64,000 nucleotides of DNA, taken from Athripsodes cinereus. Taxonomy: Eukaryota > Arthropoda > Insecta > Trichoptera > Leptoceridae. The position numbers and the translations under genes are program-made. Below the pieces are notes generated by a model. The model searched no databases. It was not told where the DNA came from and saw only the letters and a program-made list of their open reading frames with translations. This document shows positions 43,183 to 53,261 of this stretch, one piece after another (within the stretch, counting starts at the first letter, position 1; the number at the start of each line of letters is the position of its first letter). The DNA lies in the NCBI GenBank assembly GCA_947579605.1, contig OX388314.1, positions 25,306,000-25,369,999 of the forward strand, given 5' to 3'.

Positions 43183-43440
43183 TTTTTTTCCCGTGGAGCA
43201 CCCGGTAAAGAATTGGTCTCCCACTCTTCTCTGTAAGTTTTCGAGTGTCCTGTAAAAGGCAGGTGTTCGAAAAAATTAAGACATTGTACATCTTAAATTC
43301 AGCGATGAGGTTTGCCACCCATCCTGAATGTCTTGATTTTATATTGGCACCAAGAAGACAGCTTGCATGTTTCTTACATGCAGCTGGTCTGCTGGCTACC
43401 CCACTTGTGGGATATGCCGTGATGGTATAGTATAGTAGTA
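43183..43440 (+). repeat. A-repeat, full-length reference copy
   Basis: CCGTGGAGCACCCGGTAAAG, AATTGGTCTCCCACTCTTCT, TTTCGAGTGTCCTGTAAAAG, TTAAATTCAGCGATGAGGTT, TGCCACCCATCCTGAATGTC, CTGGCTACCCCACTTGTGGG, then GTGATGGTATAGTATAGTAG. It is the cleanest copy and was used as the reference here. It has no recognisable A/B boxes or coding sequence. Confidence 0.88.
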
Positions 43441-43574
43441 TTTTTTTTCTACCGTTCGTAATATTTGTTGTTGTTTTTATAATACGATTGTTATTAACAT
43501 GTCACTGTGAATGTATGATAAATATTCGTAAATAAATAAAATATTTTTACACAAAAGTTTTGTTAAGTATTTAA

Positions 43575-43628
43575 ACATACCTTGTACGAGGTGGGGTAGG
43601 CAGAGAAAACGGAACGCCGTGTTGATAT
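43575..43628 (-). repeat. LINE-C 3' terminus fragment
   Basis: TTGTACGAGGTGGGGTAGGC, then AGAGAAAACGGAACGCCGTG is the reversed LINE-C end. LINE-B begins directly after it. Confidence 0.65.
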
Positions 43629-43629
43629 A

Positions 43630-44062
43630 TCATACATACATACCATCACGTCGCTTCCCTCGCGGGGTAGGCAGAAAGGATCGAGCGCCACTTCCTTACA
43701 TCTTTCGCTTCCGTCACTGTCATACAATTCCTCATGCATGCTCTCCTGTTCAATGTGCTCAACACGTGACCGTCCTGTAGGATTTAATTTAAATGATCTT
43801 GCCATTTAATCCTCGGACGTCCACGTCTCCGAGCACCATTCCTCTCAGCCAAACATATCTTCTTAGTAATTCTGTCCTCATTCATTCTTTCCACGTGCCC
43901 AAACCATCTTAACTTATTTACATTCATCCTTGTTATTACACCAACTTTCATTCAACATTCCTTTCGTATATCACTGTTACGCACACGATCTCTCAGACTT
44001 TTGCCACACATTCTTCTTAACGATCTCATTTCCACTGCATTTATGCCACTTTCATTGATATA
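43630..44062 (-). pseudogene. LINE-B 3' end, copy 3
   Basis: The minus strand gives RMCGKSLRDRV, then the FGHVERMNED-type block, GARRRGRPRIKWQDH with a small indel, STLNRRACMRNC, DRRKWRSILSA-type end and the CGCGAGGGAAGCGACGTGAT terminus. There is good similarity to the 60-kb copy over ~400 bp, but frameshifts interrupt the frame. Confidence 0.87.
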
Positions 44063-44080
44063 TCACATCCATTTAATTTC

Positions 44081-44303
44081 TAAATTAAATCAAACACTGT
44101 TTCATTTCACTATGAGATTGTTTTAATTATTAGAACACAATAGTATTGTGTTATTATTGATGATGACTACATTGTATTGTGTTATTACTGATGATGACTA
44201 CATTGTATTGTGTTATTACTGATGATGACTACATTGGAGTTGAAAACGTTCTAATAATTAAAACAATCTCATAGTGAAATGAAACAGTGTTTGATTTAAT
44301 TTA
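44081..44303. mobile_element. Perfect 56-bp fold-back element
   Basis: The left arm 44081-44136 is the exact complement of the right arm 44248-44303. The left arm begins TAAATTAAATCAAACACTGT. The loop consists mainly of three 31-bp tandem units (44144-44174, 44175-44205, 44206-44236), each containing ATTGTGTTATTACTGATGAT or a one-base variant. TTAA lies inside both arms next to ATCAAACACTG, so a TTAA-targeting superfamily is possible but cannot be told from the palindrome itself. Confidence 0.9.
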
Positions 44304-44351
44304 AATATTATCTTTTATGATGCATTTCCACAAAGTTACACTTGAAAATAT

Positions 44352-44490
44352 AGAATATTCATCTAATTTCTCTTACTCAACACCCAGTCGTCATTGAAAA
44401 TTTGATCCACGTGATCAAGCCACGTAGTTCTTGGACGTCCGCACTTTCTCCCACCCTATCTTTCATGTAAATACACCCTCTTTGTCATAC
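44352..44490 (-). pseudogene. LINE-C fragment
   Basis: TTTCTCTTACTCAACACCCA, then GATCCACGTGATCAAGCCAC, GTAGTTCTTGGACGTCCGCA. On the minus strand this is the GRPRxxWxDHVDQI region of LINE-C. The 3' terminus is absent. Confidence 0.75.
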
Positions 44491-45079
44491 TTGAATTGTC
44501 CATCGCAACCAGTGATTTGTAATAATCGCAACATATTAAATATTATATCACATATTATACAATATACATACATAGTTATAATTTTAAATAGCAAAATGTG
44601 TGATGCATGTTGCACTGTTGTATCCAACATTCTGTGTATTGTGGCCAGCACATGTTACTGAAATATGAATATTTTTTTCAGCAGTTTCTCAGGAATAATA
44701 CAGCAGTTCGGAGACATTTGGTCGTAGCCGTTTTCAGGCCAGAAACAGATAATATAAATATGTATTATCCCACAATATTATGCTTTAAAAATCATATGGA
44801 ACATTCAGTATGGTAAGACATGTGCATCGCAATATCTTGAACAAAATTCATCTGGTTAATGTCTGTTTAGGTTTTTTCAATTTATTTTTTGGTAATACAT
44901 ATTTTATTATTGCCCTATTCATGAGAAACAAGGTACGTGTGCCACCAGGCAAGTCAAAACATGTACAACAAAAATTGTGTTGTACAGTACAACACAATTT
45001 TTATTCTTCACAAGACCATATCCACACATTTGCAATTTTAAAAACATACATTCAACAAAACATTATAGTTCTCGTAATA
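44491..45079. other. Unassigned
   Basis: AT-rich. A near-perfect palindrome AAATTGTGTTGTACAGTACA, ACACAATTTTT lies at about 44972-45002. No gene recognised. Confidence 0.4.
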
Positions 45080-45125
45080 TAATAGATCGTCCACACTTTT
45101 CCATAAGTTTCCAAGTGTTGTATGT
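45080..45125 (+). repeat. A-repeat 5' crumb
   Basis: TCCACACTTTTCCATAAGTT, TCCAAGTGTTGTATG corresponds to CCCACTCTTTTCTGTAAGTT and TTCGAGTGTCCTGTA. Only about 45 bp survive. Confidence 0.45.
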
Positions 45126-45164
45126 ACCTACATATGTATTTTTATTTATTTAATTATTATTTTT

Positions 45165-45500
45165 TTATTGGGCTATACTATACTATACCCTCACACCGTG
45201 TCCCAAGTGGGGTAGGCAGAGAGAACGGAACGCCAAATAGATCTATCTTTACACACTTCCTTAGCTTCCTCCATATTCATAGAGTTTCTCATACCGACGC
45301 ACGTCGGTTCCTCTTACTCAACACGCGTCGGTGTTGTTCGGCCGTCCTTGAGAATTTGATCCACGTGATCAAGCCACGTGATTCTCGGACGATCGCGTTT
45401 TCTCACACTTTTTCTTTCAGACAAGTATATTATCCTCTTTGTCATTGTTACCTCGTTCATTCGTTCAACATGTCCATATTGTGCAGCATTTAAAAACATA
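45165..45500 (-). pseudogene. LINE-C C-terminus, best copy
   Basis: The minus strand reads HVERMNEVTMTKRIIYLSER, KSVRKRDRPRITWLDHVDQI, LKDGRTTPTRVE, stop. The nucleotide match then continues through the LINE-C coding end to the CTACCCCACTTGGGACACGG terminus at about 45190 and a TATAG tail. It has the same module order as LINE-B, diverged. The ACGCGTCGGTGTTGTTCGGC stretch contains a local duplication of ACGCACGTCGG that breaks the frame. Confidence 0.85.
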
Positions 45501-45638
45501 AAATGTTATGAAATCTACCTAACCGGGCATGAGCCCGTACCAAGGCAGACCGAATCAGTTTTCACCTTGTGTCTCTCTTTCTTTACTTTAGTTACTATGT
45601 AAGGTTATTATAATGTATGTATGTTGAATGATTTATTT

Positions 45639-45816
45639 GGCGCCGTTTAATGGAGCATCCATCTCAAGGACGCGGGAAACTATGTTGGAAGAGCGATGTC
45701 TTCAACTTGCTCCTGAACGTTGTTATCGATTGGTTTTTACGGAGGTCCTCGGGGAGTCGGTTCCAAATGACGGGTACTGCGACGCCAAAAGCCCTATCAT
45801 AGAAGCAGGACTTGTT
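45639..45816 (-). pseudogene. LINE-J C-terminus, copy 2
   Basis: The minus strand reads NKSCFYDRAFGVAVPVIWN, RLPEDLRKNQSITTFRSKL, KTSLFQHSFPRP, stop at 45665-45667. The RAFxVAxPxxWNxLPxxxR...FxxxLKTxLF pattern is the usual end of CR1/L2-type polyproteins. A 3' end GGCGCCAAATAAATCATTC follows. 5'-truncated. Confidence 0.85.
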
Positions 45817-45922
45817 AGCTCAATTGTTTTCGTCCAGCATGTTGGTGGATGTCTTAGTTGGTGGATAAAATATGTAGCACCGCAAAAACCAAAAAGCATA
45901 ACTTTTTATAATGTAAGACACG

Positions 45923-46102
45923 AGTTCGTCGGTAGTCTGGAGGTAGAGTTTCGGCCTCGTGAACATGGGGTCCGTGGTTCGATACCAGGTGCCGGCAAAC
46001 TCCCCTTTCACGACACAAGCTTTTAGTAGCTTACTGTGGTGTAAGGTGTATAAATTTGTATTTGGGTTATAACAAAAACCCAGATATATCTTTTTTTTTT
46101 AA
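45923..46102 (+). mobile_element. SINE-1 copy 2 (tRNA-derived)
   Basis: The B-box has one change (GGTTCGATACC, 45976-45986). The head GTTCGTCGGTAGTCTGGAGG, body CTCCCCTTTCACGACACAAG, CCCAGATATATC and T/A-run tail all match copies 1 and 3. It lies about 100 bp after LINE-J copy 2. Confidence 0.88.
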
Positions 46103-46617
46103 AGTTCCTTTACCCTTACATTACAATGTAGGTTGATGTACACCACCCACACAATTCCTTTACTTGCATGACTGTAATATATATATACTTACCTACTAAA
46201 TATCTTGTTACAAACTTTGGCTACAGATAGCTACACAACGCAACTGATTTTTTAAGTAATAAGACATGGTGAAATTCTTTGACCCATGACACCAAGTGAC
46301 CGCGACGCAATCGTTACAATTATTATTATTATTATTCAACAAGCTATTCATATCCTTTACATAATGATAATTATTATGCCTATTTTAAATAATAAGGATT
46401 TTATTATAATTTTTATTCCATAACTTAACCGGAAGCAGTGAATGCAAGAAGTTAAATGTCAAGAAATAACGATTTTCTTACAGGAAGTTGCAACCTAATT
46501 GAATAATTTATAAAAAAGTGTACCTACCTAATATTTTTTAACTGAATCTGTGTCTATGATGAACGCGGTATTGTTTTTTTTTTTAATTTTAAGTCTTAAT
46601 TTATTATTTTTACATGT
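46103..46617. other. Unassigned
   Basis: AT-rich with an ATT array at about 46319-46335. No gene. Confidence 0.4.
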
Positions 46618-46815
46618 TTTGTGGAGCACCGGGCAAAGAATTGGTCCCCCACTCTTTTCTGCAAGTTTTAGGATATCCTGTAATAGGTAGGTGTTTGAAA
46701 TAAAAAATTATATCGAAAATTCAGCGATGAGGTTTGCCACCCATCCTGGATGTCTTGATTCTTGCTTGACACTTGCGAGATTTGCCGTGATGGTATAGTA
46801 TAGTAGTAGTGGCAG
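46618..46815 (+). repeat. A-repeat with internal deletion
   Basis: The 5' block (GTGGAGCACCGGGCAAAGAA), centre (ATTCAGCGATGAGGTTTGCC) and 3' end (GTGATGGTATAGTATAGTAG) are present. About 70 bp, covering the GCATGTTTATTACATGCAG segment, is gone. Confidence 0.82.
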
Positions 46816-46919
46816 TCTTAATTAATGTTTTTTAAAGATAAATCTCCATTTTTAATAACTTTCTGTGGTAGACAGAGAAAATCGAATGACAGGAACCTAT
46901 AAAAACAATATTTATCATC

Positions 46920-47188
46920 TACTTCACCTTTCGTCCTTCATATAGCTCCATCTTCCACAAATAGAATAGCTGGCAAACTCAATAATTATGCAATAAATGT
47001 CTTCGGAGTAGCTATCGGACCAACTACTTTCAATAAATATGCAAGTCGTCCTCTTCGTATCAACAAAAATTTTGACATTCAGTAAGGGTGGCATACCACA
47101 TCGCTGAACTTAACAATATGTTAAAAGTGATGTTTTATGAATGTCTGCCTATTCTTTACCGGAGACTACGGGATCTTGTTCACACTGC
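46920..47188 (-). repeat. A-repeat, diverged full-length copy
   Basis: TTTCAATAAATATGCAAGTC, GTCCTCTTCGTATCAAC, TTTGACATTCAGTAAGGGTG and ACATCGCTGAACTTAACAAT in reversed order. The outer ends are hard to place. Confidence 0.6.
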
Positions 47189-47742
47189 CAAAGTAATGTA
47201 ATGTCATAGTATAGGTAGGTACCTATCGTTAGACTGCGAGATCTGAGTTGCACCACGTGGCTGTTCTTTGTTTTATAACCATATTGATTTAGTTTGTTTG
47301 TCATTAACACTTTCGTTTTATGAGAAAATAAGTAATAAACCTATTATCAAAACTAATTATACATCTCTACAAAAGATTATTATACTATACCGTTTCGTTG
47401 AAATTTACCTGTTGGGATTAATTATTACTATACTAATTTATGAATATTATAATATTTTACGTGGAATCAGCGTCCAGAACAAGTCCTGATGCTCATCCTT
47501 CCAAGACGACATTATAAAACAGGACACAGGTGTCTTAATAATAATAGTATACTAATAACCAACAGGTAAGACAAGAAATCTCACCCTTAGAATCCATAGG
47601 ATCTCAACCGGAAAGGCATTATACTCGTATGAACGCAACCAGAATCTTGGTCATTATAATTTAACCGTCAGTTTATGAATTTGTACATCTACATACTGTG
47701 GAAACAGTAAGTTCATAATTAGTTTGAAAACGTTTTGTTTTT
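47189..47742. other. Unassigned
   Basis: Nothing recognised. A 73-codon frame at 47268-47489 has no motif. Confidence 0.4.
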
Positions 47743-48027
47743 TTGAAAATTATTCGCTTGTGGGAGTTGCCGTATTATTTTTTCAAACTCTTGAGTGGCT
47801 TTATAAGTAATCCAATGATTTTGAGTGAGCTTTGTATCTACGTCCCAGTATCGTTCAATCGTTCTCGACAGCATTTACTTTTTTACCCCCCTGGTAGCAG
47901 AACAAACATAATACCAAACTCTCCTGTCGGAAAGGCTATAAAATTGTTTAATAATTTGAATGTTCATGTCGATATTTTTAACATAACATACGATGACTTT
48001 ATCGCCAGGATAGAGTTTCTCCTTTGA
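47743..48027 (+). pseudogene. LINE-H-like C-terminus, copy 3
   Basis: The 94-codon open frame ends VSFNRSRQHLLFYPPGSRTN, then SPVGKAIKLFNNLNVHVDIF and NITYDDFIARIEFLL, stop. It aligns with the 10.6-kb copy along SRTNIxxxSPVGxAIxxxNxL and IFNxTYxxF. The 3' UTRs differ, so this is a related but separate family. No RT domain is present upstream. Confidence 0.7.
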
Positions 48028-48090
48028 TTGTCTCTTTTTGATGATATTTTTTTTTCTTGACTTGGCATTTCTTTGTTTTTTTTTTTTTTT

Positions 48091-48149
48091 CCTGCTGAGA
48101 CCGCCTTGGCCAAAAGCTGTTATGGTCTCAGTGCAGGGCACTGCAGGGT
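48091..48149 (-). repeat. Hairpin block shared with 34.8 kb
   Basis: CTGCTGAGACCGCCTTGGCC, AAAAGCTGTTATGGTCTCAG, then GCAGGGCACTGCAGGGTGAT. The complement matches the left part of the 34794-34999 element, including the GAGACC...GGTCTC pairing. An uninterrupted T-run (A-tail on the minus strand) precedes it. Confidence 0.55.
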
Positions 48150-48324
48150 GATGTTTTATAATAATAATAATTAGGATGAAAGAATATTGATTTCAAATTT
48201 CTGTTTTGATTAATCTGGTCACGAGTATGTAAGGATCTTGGATACTCGTAGCAAGACAGAGATACGTATCTCAAGAAAGTTCTTCAAACTTATAGTTGGA
48301 AGAGAGGATGTTTGGATATTTTCA

Positions 48325-48456
48325 GGTAGAGAATAAGAGAGCATGCATGAGGAATTGCAAGAGAGTGACGAAAGCGAAGACTGTATGCAAGGATAGGAAT
48401 AGGTGGCGCTCGATTCCTGCCCACCCCGACAGGGGAATGGTGTGATGATGATAATA
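48325..48456 (+). pseudogene. LINE-B 3' end, copy 4 (diverged)
   Basis: GAGAGCATGCATGAGGAATT, GACGAAAGCGAAGACTGTAT, AGGTGGCGCTCGATTCCTGC, CCACCCCGACAGGGGAATGG, TGTGATGATGATAATAAAG. It is more diverged than the other copies, and the terminal GTGATGGTATG has become GTGATGATGATAATA. Confidence 0.7.
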
Positions 48457-48493
48457 AAGTTCTTTCAAACATATCGCAATACAGCGATAATCC

Positions 48494-48516
48494 TGTGTGT
48501 GTGTGTGTGTGTGTGT
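48494..48516. repeat. (TG)n microsatellite
   Basis: About 11-12 uninterrupted TG dinucleotides. No associated feature. Confidence 0.95.
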
Positions 48517-49104
48517 TTATACATAATATGTAAGTTTCATAATTATTGAATATAGGTAGTGTATTGGTTTTAAATACATGTTGTGAAGAATAAATTTCGA
48601 TGTGTATGAATGTGACCATTGTGCAAAATTTACGTCGGTACCTACTCACGTTATATCAAAGTGTTGCCGCTCTGGTAAACCACAACACGCAGCATATTAA
48701 CATTATGTATAGGCAATATGACGTATTATTGGATATTATGTTATTGTTCTTTACACTTAGTGCGGTCTGTGACTTCATCATAAAACAGTATTTCGAAGAA
48801 CAATAACTTTGATACAATACTGGTATTGAACAATGATGTATGTAGATACGCTGAAGATGTTGTATTCGTCAATATTGTCGGTCAATGATATAATCTGCAA
48901 TAACTTCTACAAAATACCTACTTTCAATAACTTAACAACTTTTGATGCCTCTATAAGCTGGTCTACAGACCTTTCGATCGTAATTTATCTACAACTCCAG
49001 CCATTTTTGGGATTTAGTTATCTCTCAAAAATAAAAAAACAGACAACTGTACATATTGATCAAAAAGGTGCTCTAATTACCAATTAAAATAATTATAATT
49101 TGAA
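48517..49104. other. Unassigned
   Basis: AT-rich. Two open frames of 68 and 84 codons (48600-48806 and 48833-49087) show no domain. Confidence 0.4.
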
Positions 49105-49305
49105 ATGTCACCCAAGGAAAAAATGGTACGGTTAATATCAATATTCTGGTCATACAGTGGAATCCCTCAAGGTTCTAAATTAAGACCACGACAAGACAAT
49201 TATACAGAAGAGGATTTGAAACTTGACTTTGGGGATTGTGTTCAACATCTCACCATGTCAAACATACAGCCGCAAGCTTATATGTATATTCGGCACGGCC
49301 AATAA
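49105..49305 (+). pseudogene. Possible reverse transcriptase relic
   Basis: At 49153-49188 the frame reads YSGIPQGSKLRP. LINE reverse transcriptases have SGVPQGSxLGPLLF at the corresponding block. The match stops after RP, and the following residues (EEDLKLDFGDCVQ) only vaguely resemble the NDLxxxLxFADD region. Could be chance. Confidence 0.35.
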
Positions 49306-50579
49306 TATTGTTACGGTCACAAAGAACAATCGTATATCTATATAGGTACTCACCTACATAATTACGAATGGAAAACAAGAGTAGGTACACAATACAGTAC
49401 TATGTTTTATGTTGCTTATGTTAAGATTCATCATTATGTGGCTTACGTTAAGATCCGTCATGTCAATTGGTCATGGTTTGTCAAAGAAGAGAATAATACA
49501 CCGGTACCTATTAGATATAAGTACTCAAATGAGTTCCGAATGAGAGCACGTTGTTTGAAGACACGGTTGATTCTAGTCATAGGTGCAAAATTGTTGTTGG
49601 ATGGTGTTTTATCGTTATAAAATTTTGAACACTGAATCCGTTGGTGTAATAATGTGTAAAAAAGGGTTTTATAAAGTTCAAACTACTCTGTCGACCCCAA
49701 AATGTATCTGAGATTTCTCATTTATCTATGTATTTATCTATATTTATAATATGACGTGGATGTAATGTCGTAGAATTTATGAACTGTACAGTGTCCTTGA
49801 GGTGCTTTGGCACGTAAACGACACTTTAATATTGTCCAATAATAATAATAAAAAGGCATAGATCGAAGGAATATTGAAGAGAGATCCACCTCACACCCGG
49901 ATTGAAGGAATAGAAATAATCATATCAAGGGTTTAAATTTTTTACCATACTACAACCCTGTTACACAGTAATTGGTTAATGTTGTGTATTTGAGTATGTG
50001 GGTGAAATGGGTGAGTTTGATAAAGTACCATTGTTAATTTCTGAAAAGATGCATCTGGATGCAGCAGATTTAACCAGCCAGAATAGCATCCATATAGAGG
50101 AAAACCTAGATGATGAACGCAGAATAGCTCAATGAAAAATACGATGAATAAAAATTCTAATTCGTTATTTTTTACTTATTAATTATTAGTTTTTTGTTTC
50201 ACTATAATATTTAATTAAACATATACTAATTTTGATGTTATTTATTACTACTGCGATTTAATAGGTTGGTAGGTGCTTGTGTTATGAATGGTCTGAGTCG
50301 ATGTTTGACCTCACGACCTCGTGTCGAATAAACCACTAGCTATGTCGCCGGGCCGACGTCAGCACTTAATCTATGTAAACAACTATAAATATATGTTATT
50401 TATTACATATTGAGCTTATTTACACATAATGATTTTTTTGAAAATCATCCTGCACCCCTCAAATTTAATAATGTGGTTAGATGGAAGAAATCACTATATA
50501 GTGATAATCTCGCCACTGCATGCCATCACATTTTTTCTTATGTGAAATGATTTGTTGATTTTGTTATGTGAATGATGAT
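49306..50579. other. Unassigned; faint retroelement marks
   Basis: At about 49793-49858, TGTCCTTGAGGTGC and CAATAATAATAATAAAAAGG look like a retroelement 3' tail. At 50285-50350 a CACGACCTCGTGTCGAATAA stretch resembles a ruined tRNA-like B-box. Neither is secure. Confidence 0.3.
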
Positions 50580-50581
50580 GT

Positions 50582-50756
50582 GCAAGAGGAATCTTCTTCT
50601 TCTTCTTTCTGTGCCATGTCAGGTCCCCCCGACGTTGGCGATCACTCCGGCGAAAACCTCCCTGTCCTGTGCTGCTCTGAACAGGTCATCCACTGTCCTC
50701 ATTCCGGTCCATTCTCTAATATTGCGCAGCCAGGACATCTGCAAGAGGAATAAAAT
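50582..50756 (-). pseudogene. LINE-D C-terminus, copy 2
   Basis: The minus strand reads MSWLRNIREWTGMRTVDDLF, RAAQDREVFAGVIANVGGT, then a stop. It aligns with copy 1 (SWLQNIQKWTGMRGVEELYC). The 3' UTR ends AAGAAGAAGAAGAAGAT at about 50583, on the minus strand. Only 40 residues remain. Confidence 0.85.
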
Positions 50757-52015
50757 AAATAAATAAATAATGTCTTCTATTTGTGTAGTAACTACGGAGT
50801 AGAACCTCAAAGACTCAAGATACCGCCACCAAAATTTGACATTCACTTTTTAGTGTTCCTCTTCTTCAATGCTGAAGGATGAGATTTTAAAGAAACCTTC
50901 ATATTTCTCCACTAAATGGATTTAAATGGAGTTGTTCTATAGATTTATTATTTTGTCGTTTATTATATCCCGGTTTTTGTTATTCTTTTATACATTCAAA
51001 CTTGTAATAGGCCTGTGCGTTGTATTTTTAATTTAAATAAGTATAATATGTCCAAAGAATTTAAAATTTTGCTAAGAATGGTTGATGATAGCCTCAATAT
51101 AATATTGGCTATGTCACAATATTATCAATCTATAAAGACAATAGACATTTCAATTTTTTAATTTTTTCATTACCTATTATTTTTCAAAGTATCATATGTA
51201 CAACGACAGAGTTTTGACACTGTACGATTAGGTGTATAGAATTGAATTCTTGTATTGTTTTTATTTTACAAACACAAGAATTAAATAGTAATTTTAAAAA
51301 ACCTGCTGTATTGATCTGTACTGAAAATGTACCCAAGTTTATTCATTACAAGTCAGAGGTTATCAAAATAAATGGTGTTTACCAATTTAACTTCGTACTG
51401 TAACTAAAATAAATTATCAATATTTATTATACATAAATTAATGAAATATATGTAAATACTTCGCTTATTTGAGAATAACATCAACACCTAGACAAGTAGA
51501 GAATCTTTATCATTTATTTCTGGGTCAAAAATAAAATTTGTGATAAAAGTAAAGGCCGATGTATTATGTAGGGCGACTATTTATAATAGAGCTGAGCAAA
51601 ATATGCTCCAGTTGGGGTCAAAGTAGACGAAAGAACTTAGAGTAATAGGCGAAATCAGACAGGAAAAACGCTGGAGTCATGAAGTTTACTGTAAAGAAGA
51701 CGTGGATGCAGTAGGTACGCGTAAAATAGAGATGAGCGGTGTCTTTGCTTGATGTCTCTGGTATCAACGTGTTTTGCTGAAGTAAAAGCATATGTTTTCC
51801 TCATTTATTGTTAATGAATCTTCTAAAATTTGTCACCATCAATATGTACATATTATGTTTTCGCCACATTGTTGCAGCAGGCAGTTAACTGAATGGCTAG
51901 GTAATTAGGCATTCAATTGAAAGACTAGCCTTTTCGTTGAATCACAACGATGAGCCATAGGTACGTTCAACATTCTGTATGATTGAAGCTAGCCCGATTG
52001 TTGAAATTTACATTC
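50757..52015. other. Unassigned AT-rich stretch
   Basis: About 1.25 kb. One weak stretch at 51620-51720 reads GEIRQEKRWSHEVYCKED in one frame without recognised homology. Nothing else. Confidence 0.4.
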
Positions 52016-52017
52016 AT

Positions 52018-52390
52018 ACATCTTCTTCCCCTTGTCCTAGTTGGGTCGGGGGCCCATTGTGCCTAGGTACCTCCTACAGAGATCCCTGTCCACCGCTGCC
52101 TCCAGGACCTCTGGCCACTCCAAACCAAGCCTTTCAACTCACAAGTTCGACACCTGCCCTTGCAAGATTCTTCTAGGGTGGCCCACCGGTCTTCTGCCCT
52201 CTCCTACAGCCTCCAAAGATCGAAATTGTAGTCTGTCTTCTGACAAGCGGGGAACGTGACCCAGCCATCGCAACTGCGACCTCTCTATATGCAGGAGTAC
52301 TGGTTCCACCTTGAGAGCCTCACGAACATACGCATTCCTTATACGGTCTCTCAATGACACCCCCGCCACTCCTCTGAGGAACCGCATTGT
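52018..52390 (-). pseudogene. LINE-E C-terminus, copy 1
   Basis: The minus frame reads MRFLRGVAGVSLRDRIRNAY, VREALKVEPVLLHIERSQLR, WLGHVPRLSEDRLQFRSLEA. SLRDRxRxxxxRExLxVEPLLxxIERSQLRWxGHxxRM is a well-known LINE C-terminal stretch. The frame is open for 82 codons, then a shift occurs. The 3' UTR contains CCCCGACCCAACTAGGACAA on the minus strand. A second tail is at 12.6 kb. Confidence 0.85.
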
Positions 52391-52654
52391 TGAAATTTCG
52401 TTTCATTATTTTGTTTGGCATTGTGGCGCTAAGATTGATAAACGTTTCGTTAAAATCCGACTGAATCTCTATAAGCCATTCAATAATTGAATGCTGACGT
52501 TAAATTAAACTAATTGAAGACGCATAAGGATAGAACTATCCAAAGTAATACAATATACCTAATACTATAATGTTATTTTTTAAAGCAATGCATACAACTT
52601 TTATATCGGTCGAGTTTGAAACAATACGGTTATGAAGCAATATCACACATCTGG

Positions 52655-53257
52655 GGGTCTATTCTCCAATCTCGATTGATGGATGTCGCAATCGAGATTT
52701 TATTACTTTCGATCGATTCCTTCAAAACCCTATTCTTGAAAGTCGTATACGACAAATGTCACACGAAATCATGCGAGAATTTGTCGAGTGGTGTTTTACC
52801 AATCGAGATGAATGTCACACCAATCGACATGTCAAAAATTGATAAAAATGACCGCCGTGAGTCACTCAATGGTTGTTTACATTTTGCATACGGTATAAAA
52901 ATAAAATAAAGTGATGCCGGATTTATAAAGTTTTTTAGTTTAAATAAAAATATAACGAAAAGTTTGATATTGATTGTGACTCCTCATATAAAAGCGCCAT
53001 CTTGTACGTCACGTGTCTCACCACACGAAAGCGCCATCTTTTGAAAAATAGTATAAATAAATGTCATTTTTCGATGACCACATACAAAAACATTCAAAAA
53101 GTGCGACGTTGCCGGTAGCTTCTCGAATGTCGACCGTTTAAATCTCGAGTGGCGTCAAGAATAGGGTCGTAGACTGCCATTCGACTTTTCGTGCGAGATA
53201 ATTAATCGACATATCTCACAGGTAACAATTATCAATCGAGATTGGAGAATAGGGCCC
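52655..53257. mobile_element. TIR element flanked by CTGG (603 bp)
   Basis: Starts GGGTCTATTCTCCAATCTCG and ends CGAGATTGGAGAATAGGGCC. The arms match for at least 27 bp with one mismatch in the terminal part. CTGG lies at 52651-52654 and 53258-53261. AATCGAGAT/ATCTCGATT words repeat inside both ends. Two GCGCCATCTT phrases lie at about 52993 and 53031, and a TATAAATAAATG at 53051. No transposase. The superfamily is not assigned. Confidence 0.82.
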
Positions 53258-53261
53258 CTGG

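Noticed and set aside
48494..48516. (TG)n tract as a Z-DNA or regulatory element
   Set aside because: An ordinary short microsatellite, with no associated gene or motif.
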